Origin: Leptidea sinapis | Lineage: Eukaryota; Arthropoda; Insecta; Lepidoptera; Pieridae | Reading direction: 5' to 3' | Length of the DNA: 64,000 nt | Assembly (NCBI RefSeq): GCF_905404315.1 | Contig: NC_066270.1 | Location: 12,666,001 to 12,730,000, forward strand | Part shown: one piece after another, positions 53,801 through 56,595 of the stretch | Layout of the letters: the number at the start of each line of letters is the position of its first letter | How positions within the stretch are numbered: the stretch's first letter is position 1 | The notes under the pieces: model-generated | Database searches by the model: none | The model's input: the letters and a program-made list of their open reading frames with translations, nothing else | What the model was told of the DNA's origin: nothing | Translations under genes and position numbers: made by a program

Positions 53801-54263
53801 TGAGATTATAAGTTAATTTATTGGGACAGAATAGTCAACGATAGTTACGATTTTTATCTCGAGTAAGAGATAGACTGAATATTGGAAAAGGCCGTAAGGC
53901 ATTGAGCACTGGACGTTTGAGAATTTTTGTTGCATCACTTTAAATATTATACTATAGGTAATTGAAATTATTTGTAAAAAAATGAAGCTGTAAATGTGGA
54001 TTTAAAAGGGTGTCAATGAGTTTCATGCCACCTATTTTCATTTAAGCTTAACATGTTCTGAAGTGGCGGTAAATATAAAAAGAAAAGAAAACTTTTGACA
54101 TTCATAAGTGTCATTTCCTTGAACAACATGAATAAAATGATTTTGATTTGATTATTAAAGTAAAAATTGTTTCTTTAATGTGTATTTAATAAAATGTGTT
54201 TAGATTTCAGATTACAAGACTACAGCGGGTCTGTTTCAAGGAACGAGCTGTGTTATGTGTTAG
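8786..54263 (+). CDS. DIP / lachesin-like three-Ig adhesion protein, 10-exon gene
   Basis: Joined coding exons: 8786-8882, 30689-30786, 41857-42064, 43800-43958, 45575-45703, 46765-46902, 49114-49263, 50784-50816, 53167-53229, 54211-54263 (last one tentative). The 1128 nt encode 375 residues: signal peptide (1 to about 32), Ig1 (C56-W68-C117), Ig2 (C160-W172-C211), Ig3 (C254-W266-C310) and a short linker tail. Hallmark blocks are WLRVDTQTILTIHTHVI, HSDHRTWFLHIRE, CQINTDPMKSQLGYLD, YLCIASNGVPPTVSK and CVSKNSLGDTEGTIKLY. These are known from the insect lachesin-like/Dpr-interacting-protein family, cell-surface proteins that pair with Dpr partners in synaptic matching and are often GPI-anchored. 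N-glycosylation sequons occur at N43, N60 and N197. Except for the exon 2/3 junction (phase 0), every junction is phase 1. No GPI-type hydrophobic tail is seen in frame, so the 3' end is uncertain. Which DIP paralogue this is cannot be told by eye. Confidence 0.85.
8900..9705. other. Intron 1 start, no recognised element
   Basis: A 116-codon open frame (9208-9558) is present but matches no family I know and has AT-driven composition. I do not call it a gene. Confidence 0.4.
9713..10064 (+). mobile_element. P-element-like MITE, copy 2
   Basis: Ends are CACGGACGAGTAAAAAAGG and, inverted, CATGGACGAGTAAAAATG. Flanking 8-mers (TACTAGAA / TAGTAAAT) match only partly, suggesting an older insertion. 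Inside, ATG 9880 opens MPSCVVRKCK, a typical THAP-domain beginning, running 68 codons without the rest of the THAP signature. 352 bp; non-autonomous. Same family as 4606-4987 and 32086-32447. Confidence 0.75.
10220..10598 (+). repeat. Interspersed repeat family C, copy 4
   Basis: Runs from ACTAGCTGACCCGACAGACG to ATATATAGATA. The 3' part includes GTCGTTCTCGAGTTTTAG and AGACTAACGAACAGCAATTC, shared with 27149-27591 and 29501-29880. Confidence 0.7.
10715..11160 (-). pseudogene. LINE reverse transcriptase C-terminus (family B), minus strand
   Basis: Read on the minus strand, about 11150 to 10936 gives a Jockey/CR1-like RT tail: LVTNSSRLYKIHSS, HFYNKVSATVQAV, MNKFKCFIKKWLCRKSYYST and a WD stop ending, followed by a 3' UTR to 10715. 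An in-frame stop follows HSSF. A sister copy lies at 38060-38560. No palm domain remains. Confidence 0.6.
11410..11495 (-). repeat. tRNA-related SINE fragment
   Basis: On the minus strand GGTTTGAATCC (11458-11448) is one base off the Pol III B box GGTTCGANTCC, preceded by AGAGTCCCG and TACTGAGCTTA in tRNA-like spacing. There is no recognisable A box or cloverleaf, so this is not a tRNA gene. Confidence 0.4.
11681..12010 (+). pseudogene. LINE family W, 3' fragment
   Basis: Encodes only the last part of the reverse transcriptase (RHKLGFHPHNLDVWRSSTVR to FLKGRQRSCDSSGVAR), then the family tail with GGTGATCACTTAACACCAG, ending in CCATAAAAAAAAC. 5'-truncated copy of the element at 3498. Confidence 0.75.
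12121..12398 (+). repeat. SINE-like repeat A, copy 1
   Basis: About 280-bp interspersed repeat: head TTGGGAGGTTCCTTTGCACA, GGATGCCGGCTAGATTA, core GTAGCTAGTGAAATTACTGG and tail ending in ATAAAAAAA. At least 13 copies occur in the window. The A-rich 3' end suggests retroposition; no clear tRNA head was found. Confidence 0.7.
12720..12793 (-). repeat. LINE family W tail, minus-strand fragment
   Basis: Reverse complement of the family W 3' tail (AGGAATCACAGGAGCGTCG region). Short remnant. Confidence 0.5.
12800..13368. other. No gene; small repeat scraps
   Basis: 12845-12905 resembles the family B 3' UTR. At 13160 a short copy of the ACCGACTTCATAAAGGAGG repeat, also found at 14753 and 41250, is visible. 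Otherwise nothing recognised. Confidence 0.4.
13369..14085. mobile_element. 713-bp MITE with long terminal inverted repeats, TA target
   Basis: Element 13371-14083, flanked by TA on both sides. Left end CAGGATGGTTTTTTGAGATG; right end, inverted, CAGGGTAGTTTTTTGAGAAG. The inverted similarity continues inward for about 140 bp (blocks GGTGATGGCCAAGTC, CATGCCCTCGATTTATAAG, GAACTTTTGACGGA). The TA duplication fits the Tc1/mariner superfamily. A 104-codon frame at 13681-13995 runs into the right repeat and looks like no transposase. Confidence 0.8.
14400..14748 (-). pseudogene. RTE-like LINE, C-terminal end, minus strand
   Basis: Minus-strand frame 14740-14540 reads LKWRYTGHVIRSKQDKWTKD, then GYPRYGKRNRGKKTIRWEDD, the C-terminal region typical of RTE-type endonuclease/RT proteins. 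After one frameshift it continues NRKMWKDLEEAYVSGQ. Cut off at 14750 by the next repeat. Confidence 0.7.
14751..15813. repeat. 1-kb imperfect inverted repeat (head-to-head copies of one repeat)
   Basis: Left arm 14827-14949 (GACTGGCTGAACCGATTTTG to AAAAGTCTTAAA) pairs with right arm 15690-15813. A second inner pair is 15140-15230 with 15555-15650 (TGTACTTCAAATTCACTAAA). Single copies of the same repeat are at 36905-37190 and 41250-41340. The centre is A-rich and GC-poor except for 15395-15450. Confidence 0.65.
15814..16015 (+). repeat. SINE-like repeat A, copy 2, left part (split)
   Basis: Runs from CGGATGCCGGCTAGATTATG to GAATTTTTGGGTTTTTCA, then is interrupted by a LINE fragment and resumes at 16633 with CTGAGCGGCACTGCATTATC. 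Confidence 0.7.
16016..16632 (-). pseudogene. Jockey-like LINE 3' fragment inserted in a SINE, minus strand
   Basis: Minus-strand frame 16337-16074 encodes an RT C-terminal piece (MSYGILLWGSAADIKTIFV, LQKRAIRAIYNLGP, ILTVASQYIFDNVLY). The 3' end on the minus strand is an (ATTTGA)n-type tail (16036-16013), as expected of target-primed insertion. It separates the two halves of SINE copy 2, so it is younger than that SINE. No target duplication is evident. Confidence 0.75.
16633..16725 (+). repeat. SINE-like repeat A, copy 2, right part
   Basis: Continuation of the copy broken at 16015, ending TTATTTTCATAAAAAAAC. Confidence 0.7.
16726..17345. other. No gene seen
   Basis: AT-rich intronic DNA with no element recognised. 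Confidence 0.4.
17346..17582 (-). repeat. SINE-like repeat A, copy 3
   Basis: Inverted copy, from AAGGGGCAAGACGAGCAGGA to GCATCCTGTGCCTCCCACTG. Confidence 0.7.
17583..18230. other. No gene seen
   Basis: AT-rich intronic DNA; no recognised repeat or coding block. Confidence 0.35.
18235..18625. repeat. Repeat family D, rearranged copy
   Basis: Contains TTGGAGCGCAGCGGAGACCA, the inverted CTCGAGCCAGTCTCGAACAA, and GATGCCATTGAGTGTCAAGA. All three recur at 27895-28330 and 44560-45020, but here in a different relative orientation, so the copy is rearranged or the family has inverted ends. Confidence 0.5.
19040..19620 (+). pseudogene. RT-associated C-terminal domain (RPDG...WDAT motif), frameshifted
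   Basis: The 151-codon frame 19085-19540 carries ISRHASINKVIRRSFAALNI, KRPDGITLVAWARGRLLVWD and YIFMPFGVETFSRWGP. Near 19505 a +1 shift is needed to continue into GSYFGQRISQAIQHGNAASN and LGTLPHNDS, ending TAA at about 19618. I know this domain from the C-termini of many animal retroelement-linked proteins. Its conserved PDG and WD acids hint at a nuclease fold, but that is inference. 5' part missing; probably a dead fragment. Confidence 0.6.
19889..20635 (+). pseudogene. LINE family W, internally deleted copy
   Basis: 19990-20080 encodes the start of ORF2 (LNVDFCNIKGIHSNLNAIHH, endonuclease N-terminus). It then jumps at about 20085 to the region just upstream of the RT C-terminus (NTSLKASPSIGILALEILSE) and, after further gaps, to the family tail ending CCATAAAAAAAATG at 20632. 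Several internal deletions and frameshifts. Confidence 0.7.
20935..21602 (+). pseudogene. RTE-type LINE, endonuclease part (split element, left piece)
   Basis: The + strand encodes, with frameshifts, an APE-type endonuclease: QAYAPTERSSEAEI, ENVLVLGDFNAKIGG and HEIDYIMTNVPKIIKNYEVL. The frame is broken at several points. The coding text runs up to KRSKILSENTI at 21602, where an opposite-strand LINE is inserted, and continues as ELVKRRTELQ at 22768. The conserved GDFN identifies the nuclease. Confidence 0.75.
21591..22767 (-). mobile_element. Second LINE inserted in the RTE element, minus strand
   Basis: Inserted sequence 21603-22755 is flanked by near-identical 12-mers (21591-21602 GAAAATACAATA; 22756-22767 GAAAACACAATA). 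On the minus strand it encodes the RT palm with YADD (KCFLYADDQVLLASSAEELQ, about 22470), then DFVYLGSKFTRDG. The C-terminal KGMLRWFGHVERMNEERLTK, GRGRPRLTFRDQIRDVLKKG and WKEVVSAYPYGKEA end at 21622. The 3' end is a (TATG)n tail (21598-21616). Several frameshifts; 5'-truncated. Confidence 0.8.
22768..24835 (+). pseudogene. RTE-type LINE, reverse transcriptase part (split element, right piece)
   Basis: Continuation of the 20935 element. Broken RT coding with EQAGFRSGFSTIDHIHALEQ (about 23665), FIDYTKAFDSISHSSMW (23760), IGVRQGDPLSP then a stop (23935-23970), and a frameshifted FADDIVIRSE near 24060. The C-terminal frame 24483-24827 has QRAMERSILKITK, LKWQWAGHVTRYKDSRW, GKRRVGRPKRRWADEVMEIA and WKKLEDAFTRGG. 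The RTE class follows from this tail. A 211-bp inverted duplication lies inside (22850-23060 / 23372-23582). Not functional. Confidence 0.8.
22850..23582. repeat. 211-bp inverted duplication inside the RTE element
   Basis: Arm 22850-23060 and arm 23372-23582 are reverse complements with very few differences (for example RVFRELS versus RVFKELS, STYD versus SIYD). The spacer of about 310 bp holds RT coding sequence. Twin-priming alone gives an inversion, not a duplication. Confidence 0.8.
25000..25185 (-). pseudogene. RT motif fragment, minus strand
   Basis: Minus strand reads NPQGSILGPFLYLANVNGMP then FLVQDKHDYYADS, a decayed version of the GVPQGS...INDL block of a non-LTR reverse transcriptase. 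Isolated remnant. Confidence 0.6.
25416..26042. mobile_element. 621-bp TIR element
   Basis: Element about 25419-26039. Ends: TTAGTAGCCAAGGGCTGTAA and, inverted, TTAGTAGACAAGGGCTGTAA. Inverted similarity extends at least 85 bp inward (GGCATCAAT-GCAGCC, GATATTTAG, CTATAGTTCGAGGGT). Flanks TTA / TAA would suit a Harbinger-like 3-bp target, though they are not identical on the same strand. No transposase frame, so non-autonomous. Confidence 0.75.
26043..26990. other. No gene seen
   Basis: An 82-codon frame at 26405 has no family resemblance and no splice sites in context. Otherwise AT-rich intron. Confidence 0.35.
26995..27690 (-). repeat. Family C copy, minus strand, split by a + strand insertion
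   Basis: The left piece 26995-27145 (CAGTTTAGTCCAACTTGAGA, GATTTGGGACTCATAA) and right piece 27592-27690 (TTTTGTATGGACATAT, TTTGACAGTTCTGCTGTG) are consecutive in the intact minus-strand copy at 46275-46618. The gap is filled by another family C-like element. Confidence 0.65.
27149..27591 (+). repeat. Family C-like element inserted into the preceding copy
   Basis: Starts ACTAGCTGGCTCAGCAAACG and ends TATATAGATAG, with the 3' block GTCGTTCTCGAGTTTTAG. Opposite in orientation to its host copy. Confidence 0.65.
27695..28330 (+). repeat. Repeat family D copy
   Basis: Shares the TTGACACTCAATGGCAT region, TTGTTCGAGACTGGCTCGAG and CAGCGGAGACCAATCCTTAA with 18235-18625 and 44560-45020. A 85-codon frame at 27703 is probably incidental. 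Confidence 0.5.
28439..28790 (+). repeat. Interspersed repeat family C, copy
   Basis: Starts ACTAGCTGACCCGGCAAACG. The 3' end differs from other copies (TAATATTAGTATAGATT), so it may be a subfamily. Confidence 0.55.
28800..29185. other. No gene seen
   Basis: AT-rich intron with no recognised feature. Confidence 0.35.
29190..29375 (-). repeat. SINE-like repeat A, partial copy
   Basis: Inverted copy from AAGGGGCGAGACGAGCAGGA to GTCACTAGCTAC, lacking the head end. Confidence 0.65.
29501..29880 (+). repeat. Interspersed repeat family C, copy
   Basis: From ACTAGCTGACGCGACAGACG to ATATATAGATAG; close to the 10220 copy along its whole length. Confidence 0.7.
29885..30685. other. End of intron 1, no gene seen
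   Basis: A TGACGTCA motif occurs at about 30197. No coding block before the exon 2 acceptor. Confidence 0.4.
30689..30786 (+). CDS. exon 2: start of Ig1
   Basis: Acceptor TTTGTTACAG, donor AAG/GTAATA. Residues 33-65: PGFSGPIENVTTPLGREA, ILACSVHNLSTYK. Holds the first Ig1 cysteine (C56) and two N-glycosylation sequons (N43, N60). Ends in phase 0 in front of the conserved VAWLR of exon 3. Confidence 0.9.
30963..31258 (+). repeat. SINE-like repeat A, copy
   Basis: Head CAGTGGGAGGCTATTTTGCA at 30964, tail ATAAAAAAAA at about 31250. Lies 180 bp after exon 2 with a small internal deletion near 31140. Confidence 0.75.
31260..32077. other. Intron 2, no gene seen
   Basis: No recognised coding. 31890-31980 (CCCTACCAAATTTAAAG, GGTTCCAGAGATATC) looks like a decayed repeat end. 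Confidence 0.35.
32078..32455 (+). mobile_element. P-element-like MITE, copy 3 (perfect 8-bp duplication)
   Basis: Element 32086-32447 (362 bp) is flanked by identical ATTGAACC octamers (32078-32085 and 32448-32455). The TIRs are CAAGGACTAGTAAAAC and, inverted, CACGGACTAGTAAAAA, followed in both by AAGGACTCCG. Inside, at about 32265, codons for MPSCVVKTCK give the THAP-domain start. The perfect duplication makes this the youngest of the three copies. Confidence 0.85.
32829..35350 (+). mobile_element. Complete piggyBac-like transposon
   Basis: Element 32833-35346 (2514 bp), flanked by TTAA on both sides (32829-32832, 35347-35350), the piggyBac target signature. Ends are CAGCCGATC and, inverted, CAGCCGACC. 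Subterminal repeats: two 22-bp direct repeats at 32835-32856 and 32879-32900 (two mismatches), and GGTACGCCG at 32874 mirrored at 35316-35308. Encodes one spliced transposase without interruption. The tidy ends and open frame mean it inserted recently compared with its surroundings. Confidence 0.92.
33112..35089 (+). CDS. piggyBac-like transposase (spliced, 629 aa)
   Basis: Two exons: 33112-33220 and 33309-35089. The 88-nt intron has donor GTAAAT and acceptor TCTCTCCAG; splicing keeps the frame (EIQIEG...EVIQDLQE). ATG 33112 has a good context (CGAAATGG). The 629-residue protein starts with an acidic region, then an Arg/Gly-rich segment (about 57-95). The DDE_Tnp_1_7 catalytic core follows: D297 in LTIDEGTCGFRGR, D369 in IYMDRFFTS and D475 in KIGVDLNDQYVSYYS, the spacing of the piggyBac D-D-D triad. 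Conserved MKWW is at 491-494. The C-terminal cysteine-rich domain (C582-x2-C to about 624, CPDC, CYYPC, H) binds element ends in the family. Length is typical (about 600). It cuts and pastes its own element at TTAA. No stops or shifts, so it could be active. Confidence 0.93.
35351..35461. other. Interior of the older TIR element
   Basis: Presumed promoter and 5' UTR of the YqaJ-type gene, separated from the element's left half by the piggyBac insertion. Confidence 0.4.
35462..35938 (+). pseudogene. YqaJ-family protein, internally deleted
   Basis: Exon 1 35462-35592 (donor AAG/GTAAGT) and exon 2 35686-35938 (acceptor AATTGCAG) join in frame to 127 codons. The N-terminal part (MCDKGFIKAKSDNIPDVDIF, RASRESYGDKAIGYVQLSRK, CIVKGRVCPEHRVRSKAYSV) matches the amino-terminal region of insect YqaJ-type exonuclease-like proteins as I know them. 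The SWIM-like zinc finger and the nuclease core that should follow are absent. After LTIKN the text switches to a tail (ETIYFDV, HLKTFYQELPL) resembling the family's C-terminus. I infer an internal deletion that kept the frame open. Confidence 0.55.
36282..36900. other. No gene seen
   Basis: AT-rich intron 2 sequence right of the TIR element. Confidence 0.35.
36905..37195. repeat. Copy of the repeat that forms the 14.8-15.8 kb palindrome
   Basis: TTTTTGAAGTCGGTTGTTTT and GAATTTGAAGTACAC match 15522-15590, in the same orientation. Confidence 0.6.
37285..37443 (+). repeat. SINE-like repeat A, 3' half
   Basis: GTGACGAGCGCAGTTGTAGT to TTATTTTCATAAAATAAAC; the head is missing. Confidence 0.65.
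37580..37912 (-). repeat. Interspersed repeat family C-like, minus strand
   Basis: Ends in ACGTTTGCTGGGTCAGCTAG (inverted family head) at 37890-37910. Other end carries AACGGCTTGACCGATTCTCA and GTAGGTCTGAGAATCGG, shared inverted with 27230-27260. Confidence 0.6.
37925..38010 (-). repeat. LINE family W tail fragment, minus strand
   Basis: GTTAAGTGATCACCGCCG is the inverted family W tail. Confidence 0.5.
38060..38560 (-). pseudogene. LINE family B, RT C-terminus, minus strand
   Basis: Minus-strand frame 38557-38306 reads LLVTNSSRLHNIHNSFKGKS, IHFYNKVTVTVQALS and INKFKCLIKKWLCH, the same RT tail as 10936-11150, followed by the 3' UTR to 38060. Confidence 0.65.
38565..40390. other. Intron 2, no gene or element recognised
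   Basis: About 1.8 kb of AT-rich sequence without open frames above 60 codons and without repeats I could match to elsewhere in the window. It may be unique host intron. Confidence 0.4.
40397..40490 (-). pseudogene. RT motif fragment, minus strand
   Basis: Minus strand encodes GVPQGAILGPLLFLIHINDI, the conserved region around RT block 4/B of non-LTR elements. Nothing coherent on either side. Confidence 0.7.
41026..41190 (-). repeat. SINE-like repeat A, partial copy
   Basis: AAGGACGAGACGAGCAGGAC to GTTAAGTCTCATTTGCAGG; inverted, head missing. Confidence 0.65.
41250..41345. repeat. Short copy of the palindrome-forming repeat
   Basis: TTAACCGACTTCAAAATGGA, TCTCAATTCGTCGGTATG and GACTGGGTGAATCGAATTTG match 14753-14850. 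Confidence 0.6.
41857..42064 (+). CDS. exon 3: body of Ig1
   Basis: Acceptor TCTTCTCTCAG, donor G/GTAAGC. Residues 66-134: VAWLRVDTQTILTIHTHVIS, HSDHRTWFLHIRELRETDRG, WYMCQINTDPMKSQLGYLDI. Holds W68 and C117 of Ig1 and the surface known from DIP structures to contact Dpr. The most conserved exon of the gene; it decides the family call. Confidence 0.95.
42297..43115 (+). pseudogene. LINE family W, long degraded copy
   Basis: Begins with the RT block HILVNAGVPQGCVLSPTLFI and LLDISNIHCYAE, where an intact copy would have YADD. It passes through frameshifts (SRTPP, KASPSIEKLGLEISRDCQFH) to RRAVSPDS and RFSRNFVQRTTELWNELL, ending in the family tail. About 60 bp repeat the surrounding AGGATTTATTATA motif at 42890-42930. 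Inactive. Confidence 0.75.
43116..43795. other. Intron 3, no gene seen
   Basis: AT-rich. An (A/T)-rich palindrome AATAAAATATTTATCGATATTTTATTTGTATTT lies near 43700 (shown only as a location; not a known signal). Confidence 0.35.
43800..43958 (+). CDS. exon 4: first half of Ig2
   Basis: Acceptor TATTTTGTCAG, donor G/GTAATA. Residues 135-187: PPDISDRGTSTDQTVREAAS, VSLTCAATGSPQPQITWRRE. C160 and W172 of Ig2. Phase 1 on both sides, so it could be skipped without a frame change. Confidence 0.92.
44560..45030 (+). repeat. Repeat family D copy
   Basis: ATTGAAGATTGTTTCTCCGC, TTGACACTCAATGGCATC, AATGTTCGAGACTGGCTCGA and GGAGCGCAGCGGAGA are shared with 27895-28330 in order. Confidence 0.5.
45173..45508 (+). 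other. Unrecognised 111-codon open frame
   Basis: Open for 111 codons in intron 4, just before exon 5, with no family resemblance and no initiator or splice context. Probably chance or an unrecognised repeat. Confidence 0.2.
45575..45703 (+). CDS. exon 5: second half of Ig2
   Basis: Acceptor ATGATTGTAG, donor T/GTGAGT. Residues 188-230: VTSLEGPVLNITRVSRQHAG, PYLCIASNGVPPTVSKRIML. C211 closes Ig2; N197 is a glycosylation sequon. Phase 1. Confidence 0.92.
46275..46618 (-). repeat. Family C, most complete minus-strand copy
   Basis: Ends in CTGTCGGGTCAGCTAGTAT (inverted head). Serves as the template that shows the 26995-27690 copy is split. Lies about 150 bp upstream of exon 6. Confidence 0.7.
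46765..46902 (+). CDS. exon 6: first half of Ig3
   Basis: Acceptor TTTGTTTAAG, donor G/GTAAGG. Residues 231-276: FPPVITIRNQLVGAALGTDL, VLECETEAFPKPVSYWSRED. C254 and W266 of Ig3. Confidence 0.92.
46987..47540 (+). pseudogene. LINE family W, two joined 3' fragments
   Basis: 46990-47110 carries SFLVRCFRDDTTWAPS-type tail sequence. From 47113 a second piece begins again further upstream in the family (NLSLRRDIALLCALYRIYHR) and runs to the tail TTAACACCAGGTGACCCG at about 47510. The order repeats, so this is a duplication or two insertions. Confidence 0.65.
47583..47810 (+). repeat. SINE-like repeat A, copy
   Basis: TGCCGTTTAGCAGTAATCTG to TTATTATCATAAAACAAAC; head missing. Confidence 0.65.
47912..48452 (-). 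pseudogene. LINE family W, minus-strand copy
   Basis: Minus strand reads CHLWSGAPQYQLDPFDREQR, LCERLDNLSLRRDIASLCVL, YRIYHGECSEELFYLIPP, then frameshifted tail down to about 47930. Lies head-to-head with the + strand copy starting at 48454. Confidence 0.75.
48454..48870 (+). pseudogene. LINE family W, internally deleted but open frame
   Basis: A 120-codon frame joins the RT N-terminal block (VRRALFSLDVRKSTGPNGFP, ALRTCAPELTPVLTRLFRHY) directly to the C-terminal block (IHKLGYRPHHLDVWRSSTVL). The whole palm is lost and the frame is unbroken. Ends in the family tail. Confidence 0.7.
49114..49263 (+). CDS. exon 7: second half of Ig3
   Basis: Acceptor TATCTTTTTGCAG, donor C/GTAAGT. Residues 277-326: GSLEPQRISGTFRSVLRLPL, NSDYGSYKCVSKNSLGDTEG, TIKLY. 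C310 closes Ig3. Confidence 0.93.
49265..49907. other. Intron 7, no gene seen
   Basis: AT-rich, nothing recognised before the MITE. Confidence 0.35.
49908..50317. mobile_element. Harbinger-like MITE, TAA target duplication
   Basis: Element 49911-50314 (404 bp) flanked by TAA on both sides. Ends GGCCGGGTTTCCACCAAAAT and, inverted, GGCCCGGTTTTCACCAAAGC, continuing with GGAGAGGAGA on both sides. The 3-bp TWA target and GG-starting TIR are typical of PIF/Harbinger. No coding capacity. Confidence 0.8.
50318..50780. other. Intron 7, no gene seen
   Basis: Very AT-rich with AAATAAATAAAA-type simple sequence at 50670-50700. Confidence 0.4.
50784..50816 (+). CDS. exon 8: short linker micro-exon
   Basis: 33 nt, acceptor TGTGTGTTTTACAG, donor G/GTTTGT (weak). 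Residues 327-337: PMPPPALENKN. Proline-rich segment right after Ig3, as in other lachesin-like proteins. Phase 1 both sides; the weak donor suggests optional use. Confidence 0.65.
50820..52125. other. Intron 8, no gene seen
   Basis: Short frames only. No element recognised over about 1.3 kb. Confidence 0.35.
52130..52412 (+). repeat. SINE-like repeat A, near-complete copy
   Basis: Head CCAGTGGAGCTCCTTTGCAC at 52131, tail TTTCTTTAAAAAAAAAG at 52412; a small deletion near 52230. Confidence 0.75.
52549..52685 (+). repeat. LINE family W tail only
   Basis: GTGCGTACATCTTCCTTAAA, then GGTGATCACTTAACACCAGG, to CCGTAAAAAAC. Extreme 5' truncation. Confidence 0.65.
52789..53086. mobile_element. GC-rich palindromic MITE before exon 9
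   Basis: Ends TCTGTTCAAACTGAGGCGAA and, inverted, CTCTGTTCAAACTGAGGCG, continuing TAACGCGCG on both sides. About 296 bp, rich in CGCG, contrasting with its surroundings. No clear target duplication. Its right end is about 80 bp before exon 9, in the branch-point region of intron 8. Confidence 0.7.
53167..53229 (+). CDS. exon 9: C-terminal linker
   Basis: Acceptor TTGTTTTATTCCAG, donor AGG/GTGAGT (strong). In phase 1 it reads VIQRLNIMIDKESESTPYGT plus Q (residues 338-358), open throughout. Not a known domain; support comes from good splice signals, matching phase and position. Confidence 0.65.
53235..54205. other. Intron 9
   Basis: 53585-53890 has several inverted short blocks (TATTGGGAC / GTCCCATTG, TAGAGATAA / TATCTC) that look like a decayed MITE, without definable ends. 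No other feature. Confidence 0.35.
54211..54263 (+). CDS. exon 10: tentative last coding exon
   Basis: Acceptor TTTAGATTTCAG. In the phase demanded by exon 9 it reads DYKTTAGLFQGTSCVMC, then TAG. A hydrophobic stretch (SSELLLILLSDVLYCLTL, near 54315-54370) lies just beyond but in a different frame. If this is the true end, the protein lacks a membrane anchor. An alternative acceptor is at 57778. Confidence 0.35.
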
Positions 54264-54734
54264 TGATCTCTTTGATAACGACGAATGTCTTAAATGTTGT
54301 TTCGTTGTGAGCTCGGAGTTATTGTTAATATTGTTGTCTGACGTGCTTTATTGTCTAACTCTAGTGGAACGAGACTGATGTTCAACGTATCTGTGTATAT
54401 TATGTTACAGTAAACCTCGCTTCTAGAAGCATAGTAAGTTTATCTTAATATTTTTTATTTTACAATGAACCTCGCCACATGCAAATGTTAATTTTATGCA
54501 GCTTACTTGAGTTAGTTATATGTAAGTCTATAAAAAACCTTAAAATTTATTTCATAATGGTGGATTAAACCAAGCTTTTGTAATATCTGAATTAAAAATA
54601 TACTTTCTTTTATAAATTTAATCACATTTAATCACAATTGAAAAATGAATGATGTATGAATTGAACAGTTCAACACAGCATTATTAAGTTATAAGTTCTT
54701 TTTAACTAATAAATATCCTATCTTTTTAAAATGA

Positions 54735-55035
54735 AAATAAGGGATGAGACAAGCAGGACTTTCAGCTGATGGTATTTGATACGCCCTGCCCATTACAGTG
54801 CAGTGCCGCTCAGATTTCTTGAAAAACCCAAAAAATTCTGAGCGGCACTACAACTGCGGTCGTCACCTTGAGACATAAGATGTTAAGCATCATTTGTCCA
54901 GTAATTTCACTGGCTACGACGCCCTTCAGACCGAAACACAATAATGTTTACGCATTACTGCTTCACGGCAGAAATTGCCGTTGTGGTATCCATAATCTAC
55001 CTGGCATCCTGTGCAAAGGAGCTTCCCATTGGTGA
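54735..55035 (-). repeat. SINE-like repeat A, full inverted copy
   Basis: AAGGGATGAGACAAGCAGGA to GGAGCTTCCCATTGGTG; complete length of about 300 bp. Confidence 0.75.
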
Positions 55036-55645
55036 ATCTTACTTCTTACTCTTTTTTTATAGATATGTTTATTTTTTGAGGTTTTTTAAGCCTACCTTAA
55101 TCAAATCCTGTGTTTTAGCATTTTATTGTTCTAATTGCACGTGAAAAACATATCGTTGAAAATAAGTTTTGCTTTGTGTTAGTTAATAAGGTACTAAATA
55201 GTTTTAAAATGATAAGAATGTATTATATTAGACTGAAAAAGAAACGGCTTATGTATAAATATATATCATAATAAGTTAATTGCTATTATTTAATTAGTTA
55301 TTGATATTAATAAATACATGTTAAGTTATAAGTGCTTAAGTTGTAATAAAGTCTTTCAGAAACATTTATATGTTTCGAAACAGATTATTAATGACTGTAA
55401 ATTATAAATATTAGTTGCTATAATTATCATTATAATACGTAGCTGTGAATAAATAAAGTAGATATATTATGACATGATGTGTAAAAATTAATTTATATAA
55501 TGTTAATGTAGTGATTTATTTATTTATTTGCGGAGAGAAATATTTTATAGAACCTGTCAATTGTGTTGTAAGCGGACCATAATGGCTACTGTGAAATATA
55601 CTATTTGTATTAAAACCTGACTTTTATTAATCACTACATACAATT
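55036..55645. other. No gene seen
   Basis: AT-rich; nothing recognised. Confidence 0.35.
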
Positions 55646-55649
55646 AAAC

Positions 55650-55770
55650 AAAGTCCTCCACCGCGTCTGTCGGTCTGTTTGTTCGCAATAAACTCAAAAA
55701 CTACAGCACGGATAATGCTCTCTTAACCAGGGGATTGCGTGATTCTCGAGGAAGGTAACGATATTAACTC
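55650..55770. repeat. Copy of the repeat at 2015-2110
   Basis: ACAAAGTCCTCCACCGCG followed by CTGTTTGTTCGCAATAAAC and GTGATTCTCGAGGAAGGT. Confidence 0.5.
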
Positions 55771-56159
55771 TGAACGAGCGCCGATATCACTGCACGAATC
55801 TATCATAAATCACATTTTTTGTTTACAATAACCAAAGCTTGTTTATCTAGCAACCCGTAACATAAACCGCATAATGATTCCTCGACTATTGTAAACAGAA
55901 GTGGGTATAGCGTCTCAAGTGGTCGGCGCCGGGTTTGGCGCCAAAACAACTCAGCAGTAGGCTTCTGCGGGCGCGCGGGACGTGTTAGATAGCAGAGGTT
56001 AATTTGAATATAGTAACAACAGATGTTGAAATGCATTATTACGGACACATTGAAGGGATTAACTACCCTCAATAGCAGTTTGGCTTTATTTATGAGCCAT
56101 CCACAAATACTGAAAGTGAACATAAAATTGATCTTTGATGCTATTTGTAATGCCTTAAT

Positions 56160-56475
56160 ATTAAAATTTTAATCTTAATATATATATTTCTTTCCAAACG
56201 GCTGGACCGATTTTAATGAGACTTTCTGTGTGTCTTCAGGTGTATTCGAGAATGATTTAGATTTACTACCTCCTAAGGGGCTGGACCGATTTTGATGATT
56301 TGTTTGTATGTTCCAGTGAATTTGAGATTGGCTCAGATTCTCAATTCCGTCAATACCTATAATATAACTCTCCTGCTCATGTGTATGTTAGTCAACATCA
56401 CCTAACGGTTGGACCGATTTTTCAAATTTAAGACGTGTGTACAGGACAACGTCTGTCGAGTCCACTAGTATTTAT
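56160..56475. repeat. Family C-related repeat, degenerate
   Basis: Three GG(C/T)TGGACCGATTTT blocks (56200, 56280, 56408) and an end GACAACGTCTGTCGAGTCCA recalling the family C head. It looks like tandem partial copies. Confidence 0.4.
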
Positions 56476-56595
56476 TTTATTATTTATTATTAATTATTTT
56501 ATTATTAATTATTTTATTATTATATAAATTATAATAATAATTTTATTATTATAACTGAGAATGAGTCAATTTTTTTTTCAAACAAAACAAATCTT

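Noticed and set aside
54196..54378. 60-codon frame with a hydrophobic C-terminus as the GPI-anchoring last exon
   Set aside because: It is in a frame that exon 9 cannot enter through the available donor and acceptor; kept only as an open question.
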